Source: Roseburia hominis A2-183 (lineage in GTDB: Bacteria > Bacillota > Clostridia > Lachnospirales > Lachnospiraceae). Taken from it: 64,000 nt of DNA. Where the stretch lies: the NCBI RefSeq assembly GCF_000225345.1, contig NC_015977.1:2649501-2713500 (forward strand). The letters run 5' to 3'. Made by a program: the position numbers and the translations under genes. This document shows, piece after piece, positions 52,904 through 61,525 of the stretch; the stretch's first letter is position 1; the number at the start of each line of letters is the position of its first letter. Under the pieces are notes generated by a model, which ran no database searches, was not told the DNA's origin, and saw only the letters and a list, made by a program, of their open reading frames with translations.

Positions 52904-54253
52904 CTACAACATAATGCGCGTAATCAATTCCGCAAGTCTCTTCGCTTCCTCGTCAATGACTTTCTGATCTTTCCCCTCAATCATAACGCGCACCAACGGC
53001 TCGGTACCGGACGGCCGGATCAGCACGCGTCCCTCACCGTTAAACTTTTTCTCCAGTTCTGTGATTGCATCCGCAATCTCCGGATACTCCATAAAATGCT
53101 CTTTTTTGTGATTCGGCACCTTGGCATTGACAAGCGCCTGCGGCAGAACCTCCATGATCGCTGCCAGCTCTGACAACGGCTTTCCGGTGTCCACCATCAC
53201 TTCCAGAAGATGCAGGGCGCTCAAAAGCCCATCTCCGGTCGTATTGTCATCCAGGAAAATAACGTGTCCGGACTGCTCACCTCCGATATTGTATCCGTGT
53301 TCCCGCATGTTCTCCAGAACATACCGGTCTCCGACTTTTGTTTTCTCTACGTGGATTCCCTCTTTTTCTCCCATCAGAGTAAATCCCAGGTTGCTCATGA
53401 TCGTCACAACAATCGTATTCTTCTTCAGTCTGCCCTTCTGCTTCATGTAGTTGCCGCAGATTGCCATCACCTGATCGCCGTCTACCAGATTGCCCTTTTC
53501 GTCAACCGCAAGCATACGATCCGCATCGCCGTCAAACGCGATACCGGCATCCGCCTTCTCGTACACAACGCGTGCCTTCAGCTCATCCATGTGGGTAGAT
53601 CCGCAGTTCGCATTGATGTTGGTTCCGTCCGGGTCGGTGTGAATCGCCACCAGTTCCGCACCAAGATCGCTGAGCGCCTTGACGGACGTGTAATACGACG
53701 CGCCCTCCGCGCAGTCCACCACGATCTTTTTGCCGTGCAGATCGACCGGAACACATTTTTCCATAAATTTCACGTATTCATCCTTCAGATCAAAGCGGTA
53801 TTCGATCTTTCCCACGCCGGATCCGATCGGAAGTACCACGTCCTTCATGTTGTTGCGGATCAGCGCTTCAATCTCATCCTCCAGTGCATCGGAAAGCTTG
53901 TAGCCCTCGCCGTTGAAGAACTTGATTCCGTTAAATTCCATCGGATTGTGCGATGCCGAGATCACAACACCCGCATCTACTTTATGCTTTCTTGTCAGAT
54001 AGGCAATCGCCGGCGTCGGCATAACCCCCACAAAAATGGCGTTTGCACCCACGGAGCAGATTCCCGCCATCAACGCGCTGGCAAGCATTCCTCCCGATAT
54101 TCTGGTATCGCATCCGACAATGATTGTCGCCTGATGTTCCGTCTCTTTCGTCAGCACATACGCGCCTGCCTGCCCAAGCTTGGTTGCCAGTTCGATCGTC
54201 AGTTCCGATCCCGCCACGCCACGCACGCCATCCGTGCCAAACATTCTAGCCAT
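52904..54253 (-). CDS. glmM: phosphoglucosamine mutase
   Basis: A 449-residue alpha-D-phosphohexomutase. [18 protein letters not shown] starts the protein, [18 protein letters not shown] holds the phosphorylated catalytic Ser near residue 100, [13 protein letters not shown] binds the metal and [15 protein letters not shown] binds the phosphate at the end. It interconverts glucosamine-6-phosphate and glucosamine-1-phosphate for UDP-GlcNAc and peptidoglycan. It follows cdaR in the conserved cdaA-cdaR-glmM order of Firmicutes, in which CdaA activity is controlled by GlmM and CdaR. Confidence 0.97.
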   Translation of the reverse strand: MARMFGTDGVRGVAGSELTIELATKLGQAGAYVLTKETEHQATIIVGCDTRISGGMLASALMAGICSVGANAIFVGVMPTPAIAYLTRKHKVDAGVVISASHNPMEFNGIKFFNGEGYKLSDALEDEIEALIRNNMKDVVLPIGSGVGKIEYRFDLKDEYVKFMEKCVPVDLHGKKIVVDCAEGASYYTSVKALSDLGAELVAIHTDPDGTNINANCGSTHMDELKARVVYEKADAGIAFDGDADRMLAVDEKGNLVDGDQVMAICGNYMKQKGRLKKNTIVVTIMSNLGFTLMGEKEGIHVEKTKVGDRYVLENMREHGYNIGGEQSGHVIFLDDNTTGDGLLSALHLLEVMVDTGKPLSELAAIMEVLPQALVNAKVPNHKKEHFMEYPEIADAITELEKKFNGEGRVLIRPSGTEPLVRVMIEGKDQKVIDEEAKRLAELITRIML

Positions 54254-54281
54254 ATTCTATTTCCTCCATGTTTCTTACTTT

Positions 54282-55739
54282 TTACGGATTGTTGCTGCTT
54301 CTCTCCACATCACTTCCAGCCGTACTGTTCTCAGTGACCGTCTTATCCGTCTTATCCGTCTTATCGGTTTTATCCGACTTGTCAGCCGCATCGCCTGCAG
54401 CGGCGGTGTCGGCTGTATCGTTCGTCTTGCTCTCACTGTCTGTCGTATCCGTATTATCCGAAGTACCCGTTTCGGCGGTGTTGTGGTCGGTAATTGTCAC
54501 CGGCAGTGTCACTGTTCCAATCACCCAGCAGTGCTCCTGCTCCAGCGTGATCTGCACATTCAGGTGATGCTCGCCCGCTCCAAGGTTGGATGCGTCCGCC
54601 GTTCCGGTAATATCTTTTGCAGAGATTCCCGCAAGCTCGCTCTCCGCTCCGCTGATCTCTACCGCGACCGTGCTCTCCATGTAATTTGCATTGTAACCGT
54701 CGCGCACATTCTGAATGGTAAAGTTTGCCACTGGCACCTCGTAAGTCGCCTTGACAACCGGCTCCACCTTCGCGATCACTTCTACTTTTGCATCCGAATT
54801 CAGCACAAGGGACGTCCCGCTCGGCAGATAGGAACTGATATCCACCGTTGTGGTCAGATCCTCGGTGATACCAGAAATGTCCAGCACCTCCTGCGGAATG
54901 GTGATCTTACTGACGGTATTGAGCGTTGCCGCCTCGCCCTTGATACGCACATTATCCAGGCTGCTTTCCACGCCGGTAAGCACATAGCCGTCCGCCGGTT
55001 CGCCCTTCGCCTCAAACTCCAGCGGCACATCCTTGGTATTTAAGATCTGTGCCGAAATATTGACTGTGGACAGACTGAGTGTCAGCTTTGTCGTGTCGAT
55101 CACGTTGCCGTCGGCATCATATAACACCGGCACAACGGAATCCGTCACATCCGTGGACATACCTTCCACATTGATCGTCGCCACCGCCGTATCAATCTGG
55201 CTGACGATGGATGCCGGTCCCGAAACCTTTAACAGGTTGGAGCCCACGATCTGTACCGTGCCGAGTGCACAGCCGTCCATCACGGTTCCCTTGGTTGCCG
55301 CCGTAATCGCCTTCTGGCAGGTGCCGCGGTCTTCCAGCGCCACTTCCAGATAGAGCTGTTTGGAGACGACGGAGACTTTATTGCTATACCGCTTCGCGGT
55401 GATCGTCACCGGCACGCGGTAAATTCCGCTTCCCTCATCGTACTCAATATTCTCCATGTCCGCCGTTGCGGAAAAATCGGCATTGGATAATTCATCGTGC
55501 ACGCTGCGCGCAGCCGACACGCGGAATGACACTACGTTGCTGCTGTCCAGCGGTTCATAATATTTGTTCTGCGATGTGATATAGTCCGTATTCTCCGCTA
55601 CAACATTGGTGGTATAGGTCTTTGACGTCGTCGGATCGTCAATGTTAATCACGACTACCCACAGCACAACCGCCAGTATGACCGCCAGTATTTTGAGGCT
55701 AAAATTATTTGTTATCGTTTTTCCGAGCCGTTTTAGCAT
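54282..55739 (-). CDS. cdaR: CdaR/YbbR-domain regulator of the diadenylate cyclase
   Basis: A 485-residue protein with one N-terminal membrane segment (residues about 10-32, LKILAVILAVVLWVVVINI) and an exterior part of about four YbbR domains, as in CdaR. These modules regulate CdaA at the membrane. The last 60 residues are low-complexity (Thr, Asp, Ser, Lys) and contain a repeated Asp-Lys-Thr tract encoded by a nine-base tandem repeat at about 54341-54375. Its start overlaps the end of cdaA by 35 bases, so the two are translationally linked. The tail is longer than I expect for most CdaR proteins. Confidence 0.93.
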   Translation of the reverse strand: MLKRLGKTITNNFSLKILAVILAVVLWVVVINIDDPTTSKTYTTNVVAENTDYITSQNKYYEPLDSSNVVSFRVSAARSVHDELSNADFSATADMENIEYDEGSGIYRVPVTITAKRYSNKVSVVSKQLYLEVALEDRGTCQKAITAATKGTVMDGCALGTVQIVGSNLLKVSGPASIVSQIDTAVATINVEGMSTDVTDSVVPVLYDADGNVIDTTKLTLSLSTVNISAQILNTKDVPLEFEAKGEPADGYVLTGVESSLDNVRIKGEAATLNTVSKITIPQEVLDISGITEDLTTTVDISSYLPSGTSLVLNSDAKVEVIAKVEPVVKATYEVPVANFTIQNVRDGYNANYMESTVAVEISGAESELAGISAKDITGTADASNLGAGEHHLNVQITLEQEHCWVIGTVTLPVTITDHNTAETGTSDNTDTTDSESKTNDTADTAAAGDAADKSDKTDKTDKTDKTVTENSTAGSDVERSSNNP

Positions 55740-56619
55740 CTTTCAGCCTCCTCTTCCACAATGCAATCTTCGATAATTCCCGTTCCCGCCTCTGGATGTA
55801 CGTCAGCTTGTTCTTCAGAAACTCGGCATCTACATTGCGGTAAAGTTCACCGCCGAGCGCAATCGACACTCTTCCGGTCTCCTCTGACACAACGATTGTC
55901 AGGGAATCGCTCACCTCGCTGATTCCGACAGCCGCACGGTGTCTCGTTCCCAGATCCTTGCTGATCGACAGGGAATCCGTAAGCGGCAGGTAACAGGTCG
56001 CCGCCACGACTCTGTCCCCGCGCACAATCACGGCGCCGTCATGGAGCGGTGTGTTTTTTTCAAAAATATTGATCAGAAGCTGGCTTGTCAGAATACCGTC
56101 CACCGCGATTCCGGTGCGCTCATATTCCGAGAGAACAATCTCATCCTCCACCACAATCAGGGCTCCGGTCTTCACCTTTCCCATCTCGTAGCACGCCTTG
56201 ACCATTTCATTAATGGTCTTATCCGAGAACTTCCCCGTATCCTCCTTTGAGGAATCAAAGGAAAACAGGAACGCCAGAACGTTTTTCCGTCCGAGATTCT
56301 CAAGCGCCTTGCGCATCTCCGGCTGGAAGATTACAACCAGAGCTATCACCAGGACATTTAACGTATTCCTTGCAATCCAGATGATCGTGTTCATCTGGAA
56401 CAATGCTGCCAACAGAACGAAGAGCAGAATCACCATCAAACCGCGCAGCAGCATCCATGCTCTGGTATTCTTGATCCACACCAGCATATAGTAGATCAGA
56501 AACGCTATGATTATGATCTCCACGATATCTGTTATGGAGATTTTTGGAAGATTCATATAAAGAGACGCTTTCTGCCAGAAAGCATCGAGGGTAGCTAACA
56601 TGTTCTGCACGCGGTCCAC
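55705..56619 (-). CDS. cdaA: diadenylate cyclase
   Basis: A 304-residue protein with three N-terminal membrane segments (residues about 25-95) and a DAC domain. TPLHDGAVIVRGDRV has the catalytic DGA motif near residue 195, and DLGTRHRAAVGISE the RHR motif near residue 225. It makes c-di-AMP from two ATP and acts at the membrane with CdaR and GlmM. The C-terminus is basic (KRRLKDAKTARKNDNK). It starts four bases after the stop of the 333-residue membrane protein gene, so c-di-AMP synthesis is cotranscribed with that gene. Confidence 0.97.
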   Translation of the reverse strand: MDRVQNMLATLDAFWQKASLYMNLPKISITDIVEIIIIAFLIYYMLVWIKNTRAWMLLRGLMVILLFVLLAALFQMNTIIWIARNTLNVLVIALVVIFQPEMRKALENLGRKNVLAFLFSFDSSKEDTGKFSDKTINEMVKACYEMGKVKTGALIVVEDEIVLSEYERTGIAVDGILTSQLLINIFEKNTPLHDGAVIVRGDRVVAATCYLPLTDSLSISKDLGTRHRAAVGISEVSDSLTIVVSEETGRVSIALGGELYRNVDAEFLKNKLTYIQRRERELSKIALWKRRLKDAKTARKNDNK

Positions 56620-56623
56620 TTCC

Positions 56624-57625
56624 TTAATCTAATAATTCTTCGTCGATATCCATCTCTTCCGCAAAACGCTTCTTCGTGAGACGTTCCTTTTCGTCCTTCC
56701 CGCTGAAACGCTTTACCTGCTTGTTGGTGCCGGATACCACAGCCTTCGGCACTGCTTTTACATAGTAGTAATACTCATCATCCTCAAACTGTAACCGCTC
56801 CGTTCTCGAGTAATCCAGGTTAAAGAACAAAAACTGTATCACAAATGCAATCAGAAGAGAGATTACATTGCCCACCAGCACGCTCACCGTCTTACCGGAA
56901 ATTCCAAGAAGCATATAGCCCGCAATCAAACCTATCGTCTCAAACAGGATACCGGATGCAATCGCAATCTGCCATGCATTCGCAATGGACATTCTGCGAA
57001 TCAGATACACAATGATCAGCGTCACAGCCATGATGCCGATCACGAGATACATTTCCTTGTTGCCGAGAAGCTGGTTTAACGCCACCACAATCTTGGAATT
57101 CGCCTCCGTGCTCTCTTCCGCCGCACCGCCGAGCAGCTTTTCATTCTGCCGGACTCCGTCGAGGAAAAAGTAAACCACCGTACCGCAGATCACTGCAAAT
57201 ACAGAATATGCCTCCTCCAGCAGTCCCATTCCAACCGGAATCACATACGGGATATTCAGCCGGAAGCAGATCGGCGTCAGCAATACGCCCATTCCCTGTC
57301 TGGGAGCAAAACGAAAATAGATAAAATAGATCAGCACAAACAGAAGAAGTGCGACCAGACATACCTCAATCGATAATGCATACATATCCGCCAGTATGAC
57401 GACCGCCGCAATAAAGATCGTGCCGCCCACAGGCAGGATGGCACAGAGCAGTCCTAAAATCAGCGCCACCGGTGTGGAGCTGACCAGTTCCATGTAGCCG
57501 ATGTTCCTGTCAATCGTCATCAGCGCCGCAAACGCCACGATAAACTTGACGATCGGTGTAATGTACACTTCGTATTTTCCGTAGAAGCGTACTAATTTTT
57601 CTTTGAGTTCCAATAAGGTTGTCAT
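56624..57625 (-). CDS. conserved multi-span membrane protein of unknown function, upstream of cdaA
   Basis: A 333-residue protein with about eight to nine membrane segments and a charged C-terminal tail (residues about 270-333, with RLQFEDDEYYYYVKAVPKAV). LCAILPVGGTIFIAAVVILAD and PICFRLNIPYVIPVGMGLL are the most conserved-looking stretches. I do not recognise a named family. It starts 15 bases after the stop of the 141-residue gene and ends four bases before cdaA, so it may belong to c-di-AMP homeostasis or envelope assembly. A transporter role is possible but unsupported. Confidence 0.72.
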   Translation of the reverse strand: MTTLLELKEKLVRFYGKYEVYITPIVKFIVAFAALMTIDRNIGYMELVSSTPVALILGLLCAILPVGGTIFIAAVVILADMYALSIEVCLVALLLFVLIYFIYFRFAPRQGMGVLLTPICFRLNIPYVIPVGMGLLEEAYSVFAVICGTVVYFFLDGVRQNEKLLGGAAEESTEANSKIVVALNQLLGNKEMYLVIGIMAVTLIIVYLIRRMSIANAWQIAIASGILFETIGLIAGYMLLGISGKTVSVLVGNVISLLIAFVIQFLFFNLDYSRTERLQFEDDEYYYYVKAVPKAVVSGTNKQVKRFSGKDEKERLTKKRFAEEMDIDEELLD

Positions 57626-57640
57626 TCCATGCCTCCCGCT

Positions 57641-58066
57641 CTAATCCCAGTCTTTATGATCGGATGTCCGGAGGCGTTCTTCCCTCTCATACATCTGATT
57701 CACCTTTTTCAGGTTGTTGTAATACTTCTTCACCTTGCGGCGTCCCTCTGTGTATTTCATGTTAAATATTACCCACGTGGCTCCGAGGTAAATCACCATA
57801 AACACCAGATACGGCACTACCGCTGTCATGACAAGCCCCTGGATATCGAACTTGTTCAGCTTTGCAAGCAGCTCTTCCGTCGCATACAGCCCCCACATTC
57901 CCATCAGAAGCCCGTAGCAGATGGTTCCTGTCACGAAGCTCCCCAGCAGACGCATGGAAACATAATCTTTTCTCGCATACTGCGTCATCGGCTTACACTG
58001 TTTCCCGTCATTTGTATCAAACTGTGCCATCTTAATCAGGTGGCGCAATCGTTCTTCATTTACCAT
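57641..58066 (-). CDS. small membrane protein of unknown function, first gene of the cdaA operon
   Basis: A 141-residue protein with two membrane segments (residues about 40-65 and 75-105), flanked by a soluble N-terminus (MVNEERLRHLIKMAQFDTND) and a basic, coiled-coil-like C-terminus (KVKKYYNNLKKVNQMYERE). It has AAAGGA ten bases before the ATG and a good promoter about 80 bases upstream. It is the first gene of the operon leading to cdaA, cdaR and glmM. No family is recognised. Confidence 0.7.
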   Translation of the reverse strand: MVNEERLRHLIKMAQFDTNDGKQCKPMTQYARKDYVSMRLLGSFVTGTICYGLLMGMWGLYATEELLAKLNKFDIQGLVMTAVVPYLVFMVIYLGATWVIFNMKYTEGRRKVKKYYNNLKKVNQMYEREERLRTSDHKDWD

Positions 58067-58144
58067 ACAGTAGTTATCCTTTCTCCGCCCTGCCGTTCCA
58101 GCCTGCGCAGGTCAAAATTGCACGCAATTATGCATTCTTTTTTT

Positions 58145-58172
58145 ATTATAACACAGCACTATTTATTTTCAA
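58145..58172 (-). promoter_or_regulatory. promoter of the membrane protein-cdaA-cdaR-glmM operon
   Basis: On the minus strand TTGAAA (58167-58172) is followed after 16 bases by a consensus TATAAT (58145-58150). It lies just after the yvyF terminator and about 80 bases before the first start codon. The strong -10 box and the terminator before it make this a separate transcription start. Confidence 0.7.
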
Positions 58173-58180
58173 AGCAAAAA

Positions 58181-58205
58181 ACAGAGCCCGATACCCAGGC
58201 CCTGT
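58181..58205 (-). terminator. intrinsic terminator after yvyF
   Basis: On the minus strand ACAGGGCC and GGGCTCTGT form a stem around an 8-base loop and are followed at once by TTTTTTG. It begins 14 bases after the yvyF stop codon (58220). A G+C-rich stem with a direct U tract is a standard intrinsic terminator. Confidence 0.8.
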
Positions 58206-58219
58206 TGATTCTCTTGGTA

Positions 58220-58615
58220 TTATTTGAGAAAACGCATGCGGTTTTTATCCCGCTCTGTCTCCTGCGGCGGCTCCGGCTTATGAATCGACTCTGCAAGCGC
58301 GTTCGCCATATTGTTCTTGCACTTCTCGCAAAATCTTCCCGTGCGGATCGGCTTCCCGCAGGTCTCACAGACAATGCCGTCTGCTCCTGCCACGGAAAGT
58401 GACAGACGCTCCTCGCGAATCCACTGTCTGATCTGCTTCACCGACACATCCAGCTCCTCAGCGACCGTCTCCACACTTGAATTCGGATTCTCCTCCAGGA
58501 AAGCCTTTACCTCCTGGAACTTCTCCTCAAGCTTTTTCTGACACGCCGGACAAAGCGGCGCTCCCCCCATATAGTTAAACAGGCGTCCACAGCTCCTGCA
58601 ATTTCTCACTTCCAT
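58220..58615 (-). CDS. yvyF: YvyF-type flagellar-region protein, zinc-ribbon plus HTH
   Basis: A 131-residue protein from ATG 58615, ten bases after GGAGG; the upstream TTG at 58624 is too close to that site. CRSCGRLFNYMGGAPLCPAC is a first four-cysteine zinc ribbon, SVETVAEELDVSVKQIRQWI is a helix-turn-helix-like segment, and CETCGKPIRTGRFCEKC is a second ribbon. This matches TIGR03826/YvyF, found near comFC and flgM in Bacillus. It lies 28 bases after comFC, the same order as in that genus. A regulatory or flagellar role is known only by association. Confidence 0.85.
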   Translation of the reverse strand: MEVRNCRSCGRLFNYMGGAPLCPACQKKLEEKFQEVKAFLEENPNSSVETVAEELDVSVKQIRQWIREERLSLSVAGADGIVCETCGKPIRTGRFCEKCKNNMANALAESIHKPEPPQETERDKNRMRFLK

Positions 58616-58642
58616 ACTTCTCAATCCTCCTGAATTCCCCTG

Positions 58643-59428
58643 TCAAAATCCCGCACCGATGCTGACGCAAATATAATAGATCCGCTCTGCGCCGCCCTTC
58701 AGCAGGACCTCCGAAACGGTATCTATCGTTGTTCCCGTCGTATAAATATCATCCACCAGCAATATTTTCTTATATTTTACTATATCTGCTGCTAATTGAA
58801 AAGCATTTTTTAAATTTGCCGCTCTTTGTCCGCCATTTAACTCCTTCTGCGGCACCGTGTTCCGCACACGGCGCACAAGCCCGGCGTCCACAGGAAGCCC
58901 CAGCTCCCTGCCAAGCGCCCGCGCGAATGTCTCGGCCTGATTGTATCCGCGCCGCCGCTTTTTCCACCGGTACATGGGCACCGGAACGATCACTTCGATT
59001 TGATTTTTAAAAACCCAGTCCTGATAAAGCGCTGCCGCCTCCCTCGCATAATACGCCGCATATTCGCGCCGGTTTGCATATTTAAACCGGTACATGGACT
59101 GCCGGATATTTCCCTGATACACAAACACGGCTTTCCCCTGGCAGTACGCATGCCTGCGCTTTCCGCAGTCCAGACAGAATTCCGCCCGCTCGCCATCCAG
59201 CGGCTTGCCGCATCGCTTGCACACCGGTTCCTCGGCAAGCCGTACAGCATCCGCGCACCTTCTGCACGGGACACATTCCGGCACCGTCACGCGGTCGCAG
59301 ATCGGACATCTCGGCGGATAGATGAGACCAACGATCGTCTCCGTCCCCCACCGCAGTCCGCGTCCTGTTTTTTCTTTTCCTGTTGCGAAATCAGCCTGCA
59401 TTGCATTTCCCGCTCTCCCCCCGGTCAT
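58643..59428 (-). CDS. comFC: ComFC-like phosphoribosyltransferase-fold protein
   Basis: A 261-residue protein. An N-terminal zinc-binding region holds CPICDRV, CVPCRRC, CKRCGKPL and CLDCGKR (residues about 40-100). The phosphoribosyltransferase-like domain follows, with VPVPMYRWKKRRRGYNQAE and the PRPP motif ILLVDDIYTTGTTIDTV near residue 215. ComFC-type proteins take part in DNA uptake or have a role in repair. The start is uncertain: ATG 59428 has only a weak ribosome site, and 59401 is possible. It stands before yvyF and, beyond the transporter operon, after recD2. Confidence 0.92.
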   Translation of the reverse strand: MTGGRAGNAMQADFATGKEKTGRGLRWGTETIVGLIYPPRCPICDRVTVPECVPCRRCADAVRLAEEPVCKRCGKPLDGERAEFCLDCGKRRHAYCQGKAVFVYQGNIRQSMYRFKYANRREYAAYYAREAAALYQDWVFKNQIEVIVPVPMYRWKKRRRGYNQAETFARALGRELGLPVDAGLVRRVRNTVPQKELNGGQRAANLKNAFQLAADIVKYKKILLVDDIYTTGTTIDTVSEVLLKGGAERIYYICVSIGAGF

Positions 59429-59513
59429 CTGATTCCGCTTTATCCTAGCATGTCCGCCCCTTTTTTGCCATAAACATTTTCTTAATTTTTTCTTTCTTTA
59501 TTTTAAGGAACGG

Positions 59514-59542
59514 TTGACGAATATACTTTTCCTCATTATAAT
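59514..59542 (+). promoter_or_regulatory. sigma-A promoter of the TrpXYZ-type transporter operon
   Basis: TTGACG (59514-59519) is followed after exactly 17 bases by a consensus TATAAT (59537-59542). The start codon of the binding protein is 52 bases after the -10 box. This is the strongest promoter match in the window. Confidence 0.8.
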
Positions 59543-59556
59543 TTTATCTATTAAAA

Positions 59557-59574
59557 GCATTAAAGCTTTAATGC
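59557..59574 (+). promoter_or_regulatory. 18-base perfect palindrome downstream of the transporter promoter, operator candidate
   Basis: GCATTAAAGCTTTAATGC is a perfect 18-base palindrome placed 15 bases after the -10 box, between the expected start of transcription and the ribosome site. Its position suits a repressor operator. Its lack of a loop makes it a poor RNA hairpin. Confidence 0.6.
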
Positions 59575-59593
59575 AATAAAGGAGGAGATGCTT

Positions 59594-60556
59594 ATGAAAA
59601 AAGCACACAAACTGATTTCGGCAGTATTAGTCTCCACGATGGTCTTATCCATGACCGCGTGCGGCAGTGGAGAAAAAACGTATAAGGTAGGTATCCTGCA
59701 GCAGCTGGAGCATCCGGCACTGGATCAGGCAACGCAGGGATTTCAGGATGCCCTGACCAAACTGATGGGCGATTCCGTCACCTTCGATGTGCAGAACGCA
59801 CAGGGCGAGCAGGCGAACTGTTCCAGCATTGCCACCACCTTTGTCTCCAACAATTACGATCTGATCCTCGCCAATGCGACGACCGCCCTGCAGGCTTCCG
59901 CGGCGGCCACCAGCACGATCCCGGTACTCGGAACCTCCGTGACGGACTACGCAACCGCGCTCGACATTGACGACTGGACCGGCGCCACCGGAAAAAATAT
60001 TTCCGGCACCTCCGATCTGGCTCCGTTAGACCAGCAGGAAGATATGCTCGTGGAACTGTTTCCAGACGCCAAGAATGTCGGCATCCTCTACTGTTCCGCA
60101 GAACCGAACTCCGTGTACCAGGCAACGGAATTCGGAAAGTATCTGGATGAGGACGGAATCTCCCACAAGGAGTACACCGTGGCAGATTCCAACGACATCG
60201 CCTCTGTCGTACAGAGTGCTGTCAGCGAAGTAGACGTCATCTACATTCCGACCGACAACACCATGGCAGGCAACACCGAAGCGATCGACAACATCACACG
60301 CCCGGCAGGCATTCCCGTCATCGCCGGCGAAGAAGGAATCTGTTCCGGCTGCGGCGTTGCGACGCTCTCCATCAGCTATTACGACATCGGCTACAAAGCG
60401 GGCGAGATGGCTTATGACATTCTGGTAAACGGCAAAGATATATCCACAATGGATATTGAATATGCCCCGAATGTCACCAAAGAGTACAATGCCGCGATCT
60501 GTTCCGATTTAGGCATCACGGTTCCGGATGATTACGTGGCAATTGATGCCGAATAA
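59594..60556 (+). CDS. ABC transporter substrate-binding lipoprotein, TrpX/YtzX type (ABC_sub_bind family)
   Basis: A 320-residue lipoprotein. From ATG 59594, eight bases after GGAGG, the signal peptide reads KKAHKLISAVLVSTMVLSMT, then the lipobox Cys (ACGSG). The mature domain starts YKVGILQQLEHPALDQATQG, a family-typical opening of PF04392-type binding proteins that pair with two-subunit permease/ATPase systems related to TrpXYZ. EEGICSGCGVATLSISYYDI near residue 250 is a further family segment. It probably binds an amino acid or an aromatic amino-acid-like ligand. The operon is regulated by the promoter and palindrome upstream. Confidence 0.9.
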   Translation: MKKAHKLISAVLVSTMVLSMTACGSGEKTYKVGILQQLEHPALDQATQGFQDALTKLMGDSVTFDVQNAQGEQANCSSIATTFVSNNYDLILANATTALQASAAATSTIPVLGTSVTDYATALDIDDWTGATGKNISGTSDLAPLDQQEDMLVELFPDAKNVGILYCSAEPNSVYQATEFGKYLDEDGISHKEYTVADSNDIASVVQSAVSEVDVIYIPTDNTMAGNTEAIDNITRPAGIPVIAGEEGICSGCGVATLSISYYDIGYKAGEMAYDILVNGKDISTMDIEYAPNVTKEYNAAICSDLGITVPDDYVAIDAE

Positions 60557-60585
60557 TATTTTTCCTTACAAGGGGGTTTTTCCTG

Positions 60586-61521
60586 ATGAATTATTTTATG
60601 TCGCTTGACCCGCTTGCCCTCTTCCGTTCCATGCCCGGCGCTTTCGCCCAGGGCATGGTCTGGGGACTGATGGCACTCGGTGTCTATATCACCTATCGTC
60701 TGTTGGATTTTGCGGATCTGACCGTAGACGGTTCTCTTGCAACCGGAGGTGCGGTTGCCGTCATGCTGATCCGCGGAGGTATGAGTCCGTGGGCAGCACT
60801 TATTTTTGCCTTTCTGGCAGGCATGGCCGCCGGTTTCATCACCGGTATCCTGCATACCGCTCTCGGCATTCCGGGCATTCTGGCAAGCATTTTAACCCAG
60901 ATTTCCCTGTATTCCATCAACCTGAACATCATGGGCTGTTCCAACCAGGCCGTCAGTGTTGACAAGTACCCTCTGGTGGTCTCGCTCCGCTATCTGTCCG
61001 ACTCCAACAGCACCCGCGTGCAGATTTTTGCGACATGCATCCTGTTCTGTTTTGCAATCGTTGCGATTCTCTACTGGTATTTCGGCACGGAGCAGGGACA
61101 TGCCATCCGCGCAACCGGATGTAATCAGCAAATGGCGCGTGCGCAGGGAATCAACACCAACCTTCACACCGTCATTGCGCTCATGATCTCCAACGGTCTG
61201 GTCGGGCTTTCCGGCGGTCTCTACGCCCAGTATCAGGGTGCGGCGGACGTCAACATGGGACGTGGTGCCATCGTCATCGGTCTCGCCGCCGTCATCATCG
61301 GGGAAGTCCTTTTCGGCAGACTCTGCGCCGGGAAGAATCTCGCTTTCGCCTACACGCTGTTTTCCGTAATCGGCGGAGCGATCATCTATTATATTGTAAT
61401 GAATGTGGTTTTATGGTTAAAGCTTCCTTCCGACGATCTGAAGCTTTTCTCCGCGATCGTTGTGGCAGTATTCCTTGCCATTCCTTATCTGAAATCCACA
61501 CGCAAAGGAAAGGAGCGGTAA
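60586..61521 (+). CDS. ABC transporter permease of the TrpXYZ-type system
   Basis: A 311-residue permease with about nine membrane segments. FAQGMVWGLMALGVYITYRL and LLDFADLTVDGSLATGGAV start the BPD_transp_2 family pattern, and RATGCNQQMARAQGINTNL is the cytoplasmic coupling region. AGKNLAFAYTLFSVIGGAII follows in the last third. It lies 29 bases after the binding protein gene (AGGGGG before the ATG) and four bases before the ATPase gene. It forms the channel for a small organic molecule. Confidence 0.92.
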   Translation: MNYFMSLDPLALFRSMPGAFAQGMVWGLMALGVYITYRLLDFADLTVDGSLATGGAVAVMLIRGGMSPWAALIFAFLAGMAAGFITGILHTALGIPGILASILTQISLYSINLNIMGCSNQAVSVDKYPLVVSLRYLSDSNSTRVQIFATCILFCFAIVAILYWYFGTEQGHAIRATGCNQQMARAQGINTNLHTVIALMISNGLVGLSGGLYAQYQGAADVNMGRGAIVIGLAAVIIGEVLFGRLCAGKNLAFAYTLFSVIGGAIIYYIVMNVVLWLKLPSDDLKLFSAIVVAVFLAIPYLKSTRKGKER

Positions 61522-61525
61522 CACC

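Noticed and set aside
53210..54337. A 375-codon plus-strand open frame
   Set aside because: It is antisense to glmM, has no ribosome site and encodes a His/Arg-rich sequence with no recognisable motif. It is a shadow of the real gene.
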